NCBI GenBank assembly: GCA_016188545.1
Contig: JACPHO010000007.1
Span: 1 to 49,291, forward strand
Source: Candidatus Shapirobacteria bacterium
GTDB lineage: Bacteria > Patescibacteriota > Microgenomatia > UBA12405
Length of the DNA stretch: 49,291 bases
Reading direction: 5' to 3'
Shown here: in pieces, positions 1 through 9,292 of the stretch
Layout: every line of letters begins with the position of its first letter
How positions within the stretch are numbered: position 1 is the stretch's first letter
Position numbers and translations under genes: made by a program
Notes under the pieces: model-generated
Databases searched by the model: none
What the model was told of the DNA's origin: nothing
What the model saw: only the letters and a program-made list of their open reading frames with translations

Positions 1-1566
1 AAAAAGGTTAATGGTGGTACTTGTGGAGTGGATAATGATTGTGCATCCGATTGGTGTGGTCCTGGTAGTGTTTGTAAAGGAAAATTAATTGTTGGGGCTG
101 ACTGTAGCTTTGGTAACAGATGTGCATCTGGATGGTGTATTGATTTCAAATGCGTGGCGGCTGGAGGGCAACCAACAAAAGTTCAGGCTACCGTAGGACC
201 AACACGAAGATTAACAGCAATGCCAACTCAACCAGTCGAGGGGTGTACGGCGGTTCAGGCTAGTGGCAGTGCCAAAAAGTGTGACGGCAACACGGCAATG
301 ACTTGTACTAAATTGGCAAACGGTTCGACGATATGGAAATCAACAGTTTGTACTTATGGTTGTAGTGGAGGGAAGTGTAATCCAGCACCGACGCCAGGCC
401 CAATCGTACTACAGCCAAATGACAATAAATGTGCCTGTATTAACGGTAAAATTGTTAATGATGGTGCTTGTCAATACCTGGTCGGTTCAGCTTGTAAATA
501 TGTTACCCCAATCGTACTACAGCCAAATGACAATAAATGTGCCTGTATTAACGGTAAAATTGTCAATGATGGTGGCTGTCAATATGTAATTGGTTCAGCT
601 TGTAAATATGTTACCCCAACGGTAGTGGCGCCAACTGGGGCTTGTATCAACGGAGCTCACGTGGTTCAAGCATCGCTATTGAATTGTGATCCTGGTACTA
701 AGCGGACCTGTGATTGTGACAATAGACAGTGGTCATGTTTTTGTGACACAAACGATGATGGTGACAAAACTTGTATTGATAGTGCCAAGGGAAACAAACT
801 ATCAAATGGTACTTGGGCACATTTAGACGATGAGTCGTCGGCTAAGTGTATCTGCGGTGGTGGTAATTATCATCTAAATAGTAATGGAAAATATGTTTGT
901 GGTAACAGTGGAGGTGGAAATGGTGGGGGACAGGCGACAGTAACTCCGCCACGAGGTGGTGGAGGTGGAGCTTGTAATTCTAGTTCACCCAAACCAGCGG
1001 ATATATGTGTAGCCAAGATGTTGAGTATTAAACCAGTTTGTAACAATGGTGAGTGGGACTATGAGCAGCAGCTGTGTACGGCTAAGGGAAGAACTGAGGT
1101 CTGTGGTGGCAAGAAATATTGTTGTCCCAGCGCTGGTGGAGCTTGGACGACTAATATGACCAGTTGTCCAAATGCGCCATCAGGTACAACTGGTAGTTGC
1201 AAACAATGTCCAAGTGACTTTAAATGTTATCGTCGAGGAAGTGAGTTCAAATGGTTTGTGTCAGGGTATGTGATGGATGGCTTTGCACTTTATATTCCGG
1301 AAAATGTTAAAGAGCCGTGTGGAGGTGTGCCAAAACCAGCATTTAGAGGTAAAAATAAAGGCGATGCCAACTGTGATGGCAAGATTGATGTAACTGATTA
1401 TTCACTATGGCACAAGGAATTCTTTGACGGTAACAAGGGGGCGGTGGTTAAGAATAGTTGGCATGCTGACTTTACCGGTCCAAACGGGAAGTGTGACAGC
1501 AAGGTTGATGTTTATGATTTTTCACTGTGGCAGAAATTCTTTAATGAGTTTACTAAACCGGATTAA
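1..1566 (+). CDS. Cys-rich secreted protein with C-terminal dockerin-like repeats; 5' end truncated by window edge
   Basis: Frame is open from base 1 (KKVNGGTCGVDNDCASDWC...), so the real start is upstream; C-terminus has two Ca-loop-like repeats GDANCDGKIDVTDYSLW / ADFTGPNGKCDSKVDVYDFSLW. Confidence 0.8.
   Translation, partial: KKVNGGTCGVDNDCASDWCGPGSVCKGKLIVGADCSFGNRCASGWCIDFKCVAAGGQPTKVQATVGPTRRLTAMPTQPVEGCTAVQASGSAKKCDGNTAMTCTKLANGSTIWKSTVCTYGCSGGKCNPAPTPGPIVLQPNDNKCACINGKIVNDGACQYLVGSACKYVTPIVLQPNDNKCACINGKIVNDGGCQYVIGSACKYVTPTVVAPTGACINGAHVVQASLLNCDPGTKRTCDCDNRQWSCFCDTNDDGDKTCIDSAKGNKLSNGTWAHLDDESSAKCICGGGNYHLNSNGKYVCGNSGGGNGGGQATVTPPRGGGGGACNSSSPKPADICVAKMLSIKPVCNNGEWDYEQQLCTAKGRTEVCGGKKYCCPSAGGAWTTNMTSCPNAPSGTTGSCKQCPSDFKCYRRGSEFKWFVSGYVMDGFALYIPENVKEPCGGVPKPAFRGKNKGDANCDGKIDVTDYSLWHKEFFDGNKGAVVKNSWHADFTGPNGKCDSKVDVYDFSLWQKFFNEFTKPD
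400..615 (+). repeat. Two near-identical 108-bp (36-aa) tandem repeats inside CDS
   Basis: PIVLQPNDNKCACINGKIVNDG[A/G]CQY[L/V][V/I]GSACKYVT twice in a row (400-507, 508-615). Confidence 0.95.
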
Positions 1567-1578
1567 TAAGGAAAAAAT

Positions 1579-2976
1579 ATGAAAAACAAATCTTTAAACA
1601 TCGTTTTTGGAACTTTAATGGTGGTGGCCTTAATCGCTGGAGTAGTACTGGTTGGTCAGAATCAAAACACCCAAAGAGGAGCCTATTTTTCGGGGACAAA
1701 AATGTTTATTATGCCTGAAGAAATAACTGGTACGGTGGGGACAAATGTAGTGGCTCAACTATTCCTGGATACCGAAAAGGCGGCAAAGGTGAGCGCAGTA
1801 GATGTGGTGGTGTGTTATGGAGATGGGTTGGAAATTAATGCCACCAATCCCGAAAGTCAGGTGATATTAAATACTGAAGCGTTAAAGGATTTGGTTGATG
1901 TGAGCTTGGAAACGGTGAATGGGAAAAGGTGTGTGAGGATTATTGCTTTGGCAGGAGCGACAATGAAGCCAGCTAGCTTGAAATCAGGATTGATTCGAGT
2001 GGCCAATATCCGGTTTAAGGCGACCAAGGCGGCGACAGGTGTAGTTTCGGTATTGCCAGGTCGAGCCAAGATTGGTGGTTATAATCCAGCTGCTGGAGCA
2101 ACGGATAACAGTATTAAAGTGAGTTCTGCGGCTGGTGCCAAATATACCATAACTGGAGGGGCAACGGCTGGTTCGTGTGGTTGGTGTGGATTGGAATGTG
2201 TCCGTAAAACTCCAAATATGCAGTGTACTGCGATAGCCCCTCCCGAGGGAAAAGTGTGTGTTGAGGTTAATAATCAGTGTGTGATTCGTGATAGCGCACC
2301 AACAGGAACAGAACCAACGGGAACAGAACCAACGGGAACAGAACCAACTGGTAGTGAGCCGACAGGAACAGAACCAACAGGAGTACTGGGAGATGATTCA
2401 TATCTTGGCTTTAAAATGGCCTTTTATGGGGTAAGAGGAGATGCTTTGTGTGCTGATCCGGAAAAATTACCACTAACAGTAACAGTTAGATCAAATGGAG
2501 GGGTAGTTAAGACCTACAACAATATAGTGTCTACCAAGGTTAATTCAAGTGGCGATGTGGGGATGTATCAAGTAAAAATGAGATTGGATGGTTTTGGATA
2601 TCGAGATGGTGTGGCGGTATTTATCAAGAGCCCAAAGTCATTACAAGTAAAGTATGGGGTTAATAACCAGTCTGCTTATTATGGGATGGCTGGTGGTGAG
2701 TTGTCGGGTCTTACCAGTGACGAGACAAGTACACCAATGTTTGACTTTACAAAATATCCCTTGCTTTCGGGTGATGTGACTGGTCCAAATCAAGTTCAGG
2801 ATGGAGTGATTGATGGATTGGATTTTTCGTACATAAAGACAGAATCAATCAAACGAACAGAAGTGGCTTCTGGTGGCTACATGTCAGCTGATATGAATGG
2901 TAACTGTAAGATGGAGTCACAAGATGTTGCTAACATGATGCTGTCACTAAGTGTTAAACAAGGACAGTTGTATTAA
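1579..2976 (+). CDS. Secreted cohesin-like protein with Thr/Pro linker and C-terminal dockerin-like repeats
   Basis: N-terminal hydrophobic segment; MFIMPEEITGTVGTNVVAQLFLDTEKAAKVSAVDVVVCYGDGLEI resembles cohesin/BACON-type beta domain; C-term SGDVTGPNQVQDGVIDGLDFSYI...ADMNGNCKMESQDVANM. Confidence 0.65.
   Translation: MKNKSLNIVFGTLMVVALIAGVVLVGQNQNTQRGAYFSGTKMFIMPEEITGTVGTNVVAQLFLDTEKAAKVSAVDVVVCYGDGLEINATNPESQVILNTEALKDLVDVSLETVNGKRCVRIIALAGATMKPASLKSGLIRVANIRFKATKAATGVVSVLPGRAKIGGYNPAAGATDNSIKVSSAAGAKYTITGGATAGSCGWCGLECVRKTPNMQCTAIAPPEGKVCVEVNNQCVIRDSAPTGTEPTGTEPTGTEPTGSEPTGTEPTGVLGDDSYLGFKMAFYGVRGDALCADPEKLPLTVTVRSNGGVVKTYNNIVSTKVNSSGDVGMYQVKMRLDGFGYRDGVAVFIKSPKSLQVKYGVNNQSAYYGMAGGELSGLTSDETSTPMFDFTKYPLLSGDVTGPNQVQDGVIDGLDFSYIKTESIKRTEVASGGYMSADMNGNCKMESQDVANMMLSLSVKQGQLY
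2296..2385 (+). repeat. Six 15-bp minisatellite units encoding (E/A)PTG(T/S)
   Basis: gaaccaacgggaaca and variants, 6 copies in frame. Confidence 0.95.
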
Positions 2977-2999
2977 TTTAATTAAAACAAGGAGACAAA

Positions 3000-3623
3000 A
3001 TGAACAAAAATAATTTATTGAAATACTTAGTACCGGTTGTTGCGGTAATTGTATTAGCTGAGAGTGTGGTGCTTATTTCTCAACTAAAAGGAAAGCCTTT
3101 AAATCAGTCAAAACAGGAGGGTGAAAACCAGGTTGGGGAGGTAGTTGATAATTTGGAAGAAACGAGAAGTGGAGATGAAGTTTATCAGATTGAGTTGACG
3201 GCAGATGCGACAGAATATAAGGTAGGTCAGGTGGGGAAGGTGGAAGTGAAAATGTTAGGCAAGATTGATAAGTCACTTGATTCGATCAATGTCTATGTTA
3301 AATATGACCCCAATATGTTTGAAGTTAATGAGCTTAAGTTTGATGACAGATTACCAGCGCCAGTATTTAGCAAGGTCAGTACCCTAAGAGGATTATTAGT
3401 TGCTAATTTCTTGATATCTGATCCAAAAGGACTGGAGCTATCAGCTAATGATCAGCTGACCTTAATGACTTTTAATATGAAGGCTGTGAAGACAGGAAAT
3501 TATGATTTTGAAATAAGTACTGGAAAGGAAATGAAAGAGTCTGCTACTATGATTGTAGAGAATGGTAGTGGTAAGCCAGTATCTTTTTCAAGCAATAAGT
3601 TAACGGTTAAAGTTATTGAGTAA
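3000..3623 (+). CDS. Membrane-anchored cohesin-like domain protein
   Basis: N-terminal TM; DEVYQIELTADATEYKVGQVGKVEVKMLGKIDKSLDSINVYVKYDPNMFEVNEL is cohesin-like. Confidence 0.6.
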   Translation: MNKNNLLKYLVPVVAVIVLAESVVLISQLKGKPLNQSKQEGENQVGEVVDNLEETRSGDEVYQIELTADATEYKVGQVGKVEVKMLGKIDKSLDSINVYVKYDPNMFEVNELKFDDRLPAPVFSKVSTLRGLLVANFLISDPKGLELSANDQLTLMTFNMKAVKTGNYDFEISTGKEMKESATMIVENGSGKPVSFSSNKLTVKVIE

Positions 3624-4315
3624 TGAATTTTAAAAAAATAACTGGGGTAGTCGCAATTGCGGTGATGGTTTTGTTGTTGAAACCAGTAGTGGCGCTGGCT
3701 GTGCCACACTTTACCTTATCTCCAGCTAGTGGAAGTCAAACTGTGGGACAGGAGTTTTCAGTGATGATGGGGGTGGATTCTGATACTGAAAAAGTAGTAG
3801 GCATAGATATTAAGGCAAGTTTTGATAGCTCAAAATTGGAGGTAGTTTCGATTGAAAAAGGGGTAATTCCTGATGACGGATACCAATTTTCTTATACCAG
3901 TGGACAGGCGATTATTCGCAATGACACTGGTGTTTTTGAAGTTACCCTGACTCCTCTAAATCAAAGTGTCTTGGTCGGACCAATCGCCAAGCATGAACTT
4001 TTAAAAATAACTTTTAGACCAAAAGCAACTGGTTCGGCAACTCTTAACTATACTTGTTTGTCAGGATCAGTGGTGGAGACAAATATTATATCACAAGTTG
4101 GGGCTGATGTGGTTGATTGTAGTGCAAACCAAGGTGGATCTTATACTATTAATGCTGGTATTGGTGGTAATAATAGTGCTCCAGAAGCAACTGCGACTCC
4201 TGTACCTGAAGGGTCATCTGATTTGCCTCAAACAGGGGTAATTGAGAATACGATGTTATTAGTTGGGTTTGGTTTTGTGAGTGTAATTGTTGCTGGGTTT
4301 TTTGGATTGTTATGA
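3623..4315 (+). CDS. Cohesin-like surface protein with C-terminal LPQTG + TM sorting-like signal
   Basis: FTLSPASGSQTVGQEFSVMMGVDSDTEKVVGIDIKASFDSSKLEVVSI...; tail SSDLPQTGVIENTMLLVGFGFVSVIVAGFFGLL. Confidence 0.75.
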   Translation: MNFKKITGVVAIAVMVLLLKPVVALAVPHFTLSPASGSQTVGQEFSVMMGVDSDTEKVVGIDIKASFDSSKLEVVSIEKGVIPDDGYQFSYTSGQAIIRNDTGVFEVTLTPLNQSVLVGPIAKHELLKITFRPKATGSATLNYTCLSGSVVETNIISQVGADVVDCSANQGGSYTINAGIGGNNSAPEATATPVPEGSSDLPQTGVIENTMLLVGFGFVSVIVAGFFGLL

Positions 4316-4992
4316 AAAGTGGTAAAGTAGGACTGAAAACGGTAATCGTGATGACGATATTAGCATTGGTTGGAGTGTTGAGTTTTTTAGGAATGGGGGC
4401 AGCAAAAACATATTTGAGTGGGGCATCGGCCGGTTCTGAACCAAAATCTGTATTGGCTACTCCGTCTGATGATGGAAAAAGCGTCACTATTTCATGGCAG
4501 ACTGATAAGTCAGTGCAAGCGGTGGTTGAGTATGGTACAACTCCTGCCAGCTTACTTTTGAGAAGTTTGGAATCTGATAGCTCAACCAGTCATAAAATTT
4601 CAATATCTCCACTTAAAGGTGGAACAAGTTATTATTTTAGGATTCGGGTGGGTGAGGAAGTGTATGACAATAGTGGAATCCCTTTTTCTTTTAAGACGAA
4701 AGGTGCGGGTGGTGGTACAGGAATACCAAGTATAAACCCGCAGGTGACATTAGTAGCAACACCATCTTTAATCAATGGTTGTGCAAGAAATGTTGATTAT
4801 AATAATGATAATGTAGTTAACTCTCTGGACTACATTAAATGTATGAGTGGTGGTAAGGGTACAGTGTCACCGACAAAGGTAGTAATGATTACACCGATAG
4901 TAACTTCTGGTGGATGTCGAATTGATGTTGATTACGACAAGAATGGGTCGGTCAATAGTTTAGACAGGATAAAGTGTTTACAAAATAAGTAA
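4312..4992 (+). CDS. Fibronectin type III-like domain plus two dockerin-like half repeats
   Basis: ATPSDDGKSVTISWQTDKSVQAVVEYGTTP...; DVDYDKNGSVNSLDRIKCL and NVDYNNDNVVNSLDYIKCM; start overlaps previous stop (ATGA). Confidence 0.65.
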   Translation: MKSGKVGLKTVIVMTILALVGVLSFLGMGAAKTYLSGASAGSEPKSVLATPSDDGKSVTISWQTDKSVQAVVEYGTTPASLLLRSLESDSSTSHKISISPLKGGTSYYFRIRVGEEVYDNSGIPFSFKTKGAGGGTGIPSINPQVTLVATPSLINGCARNVDYNNDNVVNSLDYIKCMSGGKGTVSPTKVVMITPIVTSGGCRIDVDYDKNGSVNSLDRIKCLQNK

Positions 4993-5049
4993 ATATAGGT
5001 AAAATGCGTGTCAGGAGATTTTACTCCAGGTCCAAGTGGAGGTGAGTTG

Positions 5050-5256
5050 ATGCCAATAATTGTAAAAAAGAATAAAGATGAAACAAAAGATGATGTAATC
5101 GGAAAGTTCCGTCGTTTGTCAATGGAAGAAGATATTGTGGAAGAAATACGAAAAAGAAGTGCTTATGCAAAACCCGCCGAGGAAAGATATGCTAAAAAAA
5201 AAGTTATTTTATGGCGCGAAAAATGTCGCCGTAGAGCAAAAAAAAGAAGATATTAA
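5050..5256 (+). CDS. rpsU: Ribosomal protein bS21
   Basis: MPIIVKKNKDETKDDVIGKFRR...REKCRRRAKKRRY; strong SD GGAGGTGAG upstream; internal ATG favoured over GTG at 5008. Confidence 0.8.
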   Translation: MPIIVKKNKDETKDDVIGKFRRLSMEEDIVEEIRKRSAYAKPAEERYAKKKVILWREKCRRRAKKRRY

Positions 5257-5685
5257 ATGAGAGACAAACTTAAACAAGATAGTATTGATTCACTCAAGGC
5301 TCATAATCAGGCTCGGGTTGATGTACTCCGATTTCTAATATCATTGATTGATAAAAGAGAATTGCAGCTTCCTCCCGGGTCGATGACTGAGACTGAAGTG
5401 TTGTCGGTGATGAGAAAAGAACTTAAGAATAAGGAAGAATCACGGGAAATGTTTCTAAAGGGAAATCGAGATGATCTAGTAAAGAGTCTGGACTACGAGA
5501 TGAGTGTACTGAAAGAGTACTTACCTGCAGATATTAGTGATGATAACCTTGTTAAATTTGTTGACGAGGCCATTGCTTCAGTCGGTAATAATTTTGGTCT
5601 AGTGATGCGAGAAGTTTTGAAAAAAGCAGAGGGGAAAGTCGGGGGAGACCGGGTTTCAAAAATCGTCAAAGAAAAGCTGGGATGA
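5257..5685 (+). CDS. GatB/YqeY domain protein
   Basis: MRDKLKQDSIDSLKAHNQARVDVLRFLISLIDKRELQ...EVLSVMRKELKNKEES...EYLPADISDDNLVKFV. Confidence 0.88.
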   Translation: MRDKLKQDSIDSLKAHNQARVDVLRFLISLIDKRELQLPPGSMTETEVLSVMRKELKNKEESREMFLKGNRDDLVKSLDYEMSVLKEYLPADISDDNLVKFVDEAIASVGNNFGLVMREVLKKAEGKVGGDRVSKIVKEKLG

Positions 5686-6044
5686 TAAACAATATAGTTT
5701 TGGTCAAATCACCGAAAAATTCTGGAGTCGAGGTGTCGGAAGTGGTGGTGCTGACCAATAAAGCTATGAAGCTTAAATCCCTAAGTGACTGTGAGGTGAG
5801 TGTGGTTTTTGTGGGACGTAAGCGAGCAAGGGATTTGAATATAAAATACCGACAAAAAAGTTATATTCCCCAGGTACTAGGATTTCCTATGAGTAGGGAG
5901 AAAGATGTTGATGGAATAATTCGTTTGGGTGATATTGTAATATGCACTCAGAAACTAAAGTATGAGGCAGTATTTATGGGAAAAGACCAGAAAGTAATAC
6001 TTGAGCAGTGGCTATTGCACGGGTTAGAAAATCTATTGATATAG
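5682..6044 (+). CDS. YbeY-like rRNA maturation factor, apparently truncated/degenerate
   Basis: VSVVFVGRKRARDLNIKYRQKSYIPQVLGFPMS...LGDIVICTQ...HGLENLLI; the HxxxHxxxxxH metal motif is not complete. Confidence 0.55.
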   Translation: MINNIVLVKSPKNSGVEVSEVVVLTNKAMKLKSLSDCEVSVVFVGRKRARDLNIKYRQKSYIPQVLGFPMSREKDVDGIIRLGDIVICTQKLKYEAVFMGKDQKVILEQWLLHGLENLLI

Positions 6045-6088
6045 TAACGGATATTGCTTCGTAAAATAGCTTTAGTTAGAATGAGTGG

Positions 6089-7648
6089 ATGTCCGTGTTC
6101 CATCTAAAATATCGACCACTAACTCTGCACGATCTGGACTTGACTATTGTCGTCAAAAATTTGACTAACCTACTCTCCGCTAAAGAAATTCCCCAAGCAT
6201 TGCTTTTTTCTGGACCAAAGGGTGCAGGAAAAACTTCTGCAGCTAGGATTGTGGCTAGGGCGCTGAATTGTGAAAAAACAAAAGGGGTTGATCCATGTGG
6301 AAAATGCCCAAGTTGTCTGGAAATACTTACGGGAAATAGTCTTGATGTGGTAGAAATTGATGCTGCTTCTAACCGGGGGATTGAGGAGGCTAGATCTTTG
6401 AAGGATCGAGCATATTTGTCTCCTGCTCGACTTAAGAAAAAAGTCTTTGTAATTGATGAAGTTCACATGATGACGCGAGATGCTTTTAACGCACTTCTAA
6501 AACTTTTAGAGGAACCTCCCAAACAAACTGTATTTATTTTGTGTACTACTGATGAGGAAAAAATTCCCGAGACAGTGCTGTCGAGACTAATTAAAGTTCG
6601 TTTCGAAAAAGGAGGAGATGATGAAATGCTCAAGGCACTTTTGAGGGTAGTAGATGGAGAAGGTATAAAAGTAAGCAAGAAATCATTAAAAAAAATCGTT
6701 GACAGTTGTGATCGAAGTTTTCGTAACTTACACAAGCTTTTTAATGAATTGTTTTTGGAGATAGGTTCCGAGATGACAGACAATAAGGTAGATCTTTTCT
6801 TAGGAACCAGACTTGGTGAATACTCTCCCGAACTTTTTGAAAACGATTTGGCATCGGGACAGCTAAAAGAAATTATGACAAAGTTGGAAATAATGGCGAA
6901 GAGTGGGGTTGACTTTCAAGCATTTAGAGAAAGACTGATTGGATATTTTCAAACAAAATTACTAGAAGCCTGTGGAGTAAGTGATAAGGGTAAAGTGGTA
7001 CTTAGTCTAGCTAAGCTAGAGAAGTTGTTGCAGCTTCTAATAAGCGCCGGAAAAATGGAAACTGATTCGTTTATTCCCCAGTTACCATTACAGCTGGTGA
7101 TAGTGGAATTTTTGGAAGGTAAACAGAATGGTGAACCAAAAAAGGCTGATGTATCAAAAAATGATACAGAAACGCCAAAGGTTAAAGTATTGAAGATTAC
7201 AACTCAAAGTGCAAATGTTGAAGAATCAACATTGATTGAAGAAAAAATTGACCAACCAGCCATAAAAAATGTTAGTGTGGATTTTAACATCGATAGGGTT
7301 TCCGAAGATTGGGGTAAAGTATTGATAGCGGTTAAACCCTTTAATCATTCGGTAGAAGCATTTTTGAGGGCAGTTCGGCCGATAAAAATAAGTGGAGGTG
7401 CAATTATATGTGAAGTTTTTTATCCGTTTCACAAGGACAAATTAGAAGAGGCTAAAAATCGTCAAATTGTCGAGCAGGGTTTCAAATCAGTCTTTGGAGT
7501 CGAACTAACTTTTGAGTGTGTATTGGCAAAAAGTAAGCTTGAACCGATTGTAGTCAAAAACGATACACCAGAAGAGGTGGTGGCTCCACCACCAACCCAA
7601 GTAACAGGGGATGAGATGTACGACGTTGCCAAACAAATTTTTGGATAA
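6089..7648 (+). CDS. dnaX: DNA polymerase III subunit gamma/tau
   Basis: LLFSGPKGAGKTSAARIVARALNC, CGKCPSC, VFVIDEVHMMTRDAFNALLKLLEEPP. Confidence 0.95.
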   Translation: MSVFHLKYRPLTLHDLDLTIVVKNLTNLLSAKEIPQALLFSGPKGAGKTSAARIVARALNCEKTKGVDPCGKCPSCLEILTGNSLDVVEIDAASNRGIEEARSLKDRAYLSPARLKKKVFVIDEVHMMTRDAFNALLKLLEEPPKQTVFILCTTDEEKIPETVLSRLIKVRFEKGGDDEMLKALLRVVDGEGIKVSKKSLKKIVDSCDRSFRNLHKLFNELFLEIGSEMTDNKVDLFLGTRLGEYSPELFENDLASGQLKEIMTKLEIMAKSGVDFQAFRERLIGYFQTKLLEACGVSDKGKVVLSLAKLEKLLQLLISAGKMETDSFIPQLPLQLVIVEFLEGKQNGEPKKADVSKNDTETPKVKVLKITTQSANVEESTLIEEKIDQPAIKNVSVDFNIDRVSEDWGKVLIAVKPFNHSVEAFLRAVRPIKISGGAIICEVFYPFHKDKLEEAKNRQIVEQGFKSVFGVELTFECVLAKSKLEPIVVKNDTPEEVVAPPPTQVTGDEMYDVAKQIFG

Positions 7649-7743
7649 CACAGTATTATAGCTTCATCTCCGATTTGATGATCGAAGGATTGGTTATCCA
7701 CGGAATAATGTTAGAATTGGAGGTTAGAAATTATTTTAATTTT

Positions 7744-8016
7744 ATGTCAGTTATCGGTAAAGCCAAGATGGCTATGCAGGTTTTTAAAATGAAGAAGGAG
7801 ATTGAATCTCAAAGCTATGAGTACGAAGATAACGGAATCAAAATTGAGGTGAGTGGTTTTATGGCCATGAGTGAACCCAAAATTAAAAGTCTAATTATAA
7901 ATGGTGTAGAAAATAAAGCAATTGTTGAGGCTATTAACAAAGCTTTAAAAAAGTCTACGGAATCTTCTATGCGGAAGATGCAGGAGTTGGGTAAGGGTTT
8001 GGAAGGGATGATGTAA
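7744..8016 (+). CDS. YbaB/EbfC family nucleoid-associated protein
   Basis: Between dnaX and recR (canonical order); QVFKMKKEIES...IKIEVSGFMAMSEPKIKSLIING... Confidence 0.75.
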   Translation: MSVIGKAKMAMQVFKMKKEIESQSYEYEDNGIKIEVSGFMAMSEPKIKSLIINGVENKAIVEAINKALKKSTESSMRKMQELGKGLEGMM

Positions 8017-8017
8017 T

Positions 8018-8629
8018 ATGGCAACGCTTCCTCGAGCAATATCAGATTTAGTGGGTGTTTTTGAAAGATTGCCAGGGATTGGTCCAAAAAGCGCCACCAG
8101 ATTAGCTTTTTATCTACTTAACACGCCGATAAGTTTTGTTGAAGAAATAGCGGGAGACCTAGCTAGGTTAAAAAGCGAGATAATGATCTGTGGGGAGTGT
8201 TTTGGCGTCAGTGAAAGTAATGTCTGTGGTATATGTCGTGATTCTAAGCGAAAAACAAATTTGATCTGTGTGGTAGAAAGAGCAATTGACGTGGTTGCTT
8301 TGGAAAATGTTGGTAACTATGGCGGTATTTACCATGTTTTAAATGGAGTAATTAATCCTCTTAACCACATAGGTCCGGAGGATCTTAAGATAGATGAATT
8401 GTTGTCCCGATTATCAAAGATTGATGGTCCTGTCGAAGTGATTCTAGCTACTAATCTAACAATGGAGGGGGAGGCGACTGCACTTTATATACGTAAAAAG
8501 ATAGAAGTTTTAGGAAAACATGGGCTAAAGATTAGTCGGATAGGAAGTGGATTGCCTATTGGTTCCGATATGGAATACGCGGATATGGCGACCTTAAGTC
8601 GAGCGATGGAAGGGAGAACAGAATTATAA
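8018..8629 (+). CDS. recR: Recombination protein RecR
   Basis: LPGIGPKSATRLAFYLL, CGECFGVSESNVCGIC, CVVERAIDVVALE, Toprim. Confidence 0.95.
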   Translation: MATLPRAISDLVGVFERLPGIGPKSATRLAFYLLNTPISFVEEIAGDLARLKSEIMICGECFGVSESNVCGICRDSKRKTNLICVVERAIDVVALENVGNYGGIYHVLNGVINPLNHIGPEDLKIDELLSRLSKIDGPVEVILATNLTMEGEATALYIRKKIEVLGKHGLKISRIGSGLPIGSDMEYADMATLSRAMEGRTEL

Positions 8630-8745
8630 AAATCCAAAATCAAAAATTCAAAAGAAAAAACTAAAAACCAAAATAAAAAAAACGAAAAAGTAGAATCTAA
8701 ACAAGAAAATACAAATTATTAGTTTTAAAATTTACAATTAATTAG

Positions 8746-9258
8746 ATGGTAGACGATTCGATACTCAAAAAAGTTTTGAAAAATCTGGGGCAGATTGGGG
8801 CTGAGACTGGTAAGGAAATAATAAAAGAGAGTGGAAAGATTACGGAGTCGGTAATTACCGGCAAAGAACTGTTTGGTAACATTAAGACTTTTAGCCCTGA
8901 GGAGAATGCTATGAGAAAGGCAGAGGATGAACAGAAAAAACAGGCAGAGCTAGCCAGTCTTCGTTCGGGAATGAGTGAATCGGGAAGAAATGTCTCTGCT
9001 GAGATTACTCAGGTGGAAAAAGAAGAAGAGAGGGAAGAAGACCAAAAAGAAAAACAGTTTTTAGAAAATTTACGTATCCAGAGGCAAATGGAAGCGGAAG
9101 AGCACCAAAGACTCGCAGCTGAGATGGGAGTGTCGACAAATCCGGCGAAACAAAAGAAAAGTAGGGGAAGTGCCTTTGCTAAGGGAAAAAAGAAAACCCA
9201 GCAGCCCGATCCTGCCCAGTTATCGCAAACAGCCGAGTTGGCTGGTAAAATGGAGTAG
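8746..9258 (+). CDS. Hypothetical coiled-coil, charged protein
   Basis: Open frame of 170 aa; long Glu/Lys/Gln helix region. Confidence 0.6.
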   Translation: MVDDSILKKVLKNLGQIGAETGKEIIKESGKITESVITGKELFGNIKTFSPEENAMRKAEDEQKKQAELASLRSGMSESGRNVSAEITQVEKEEEREEDQKEKQFLENLRIQRQMEAEEHQRLAAEMGVSTNPAKQKKSRGSAFAKGKKKTQQPDPAQLSQTAELAGKME

Positions 9259-9287
9259 TTGACATGGTATGTACGCTAATGTACACT
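9259..9287 (+). promoter_or_regulatory. Promoter with embedded palindromic operator for toxin-antitoxin pair 1
   Basis: TTGACA (9259-9264), 17-nt spacer, TACACT (9282-9287); TGTAC-N6-GTACA at 9270-9285. Confidence 0.75.
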
Positions 9288-9292
9288 GAGAT

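Noticed and set aside
356-589. ORF of 77 aa on + strand
   Set aside because: Alternative frame of the 108-bp repeats inside the dockerin gene.
400-615. CRISPR-like direct repeats
   Set aside because: Repeat unit is coding, adjacent and without spacers; no cas genes in the window.
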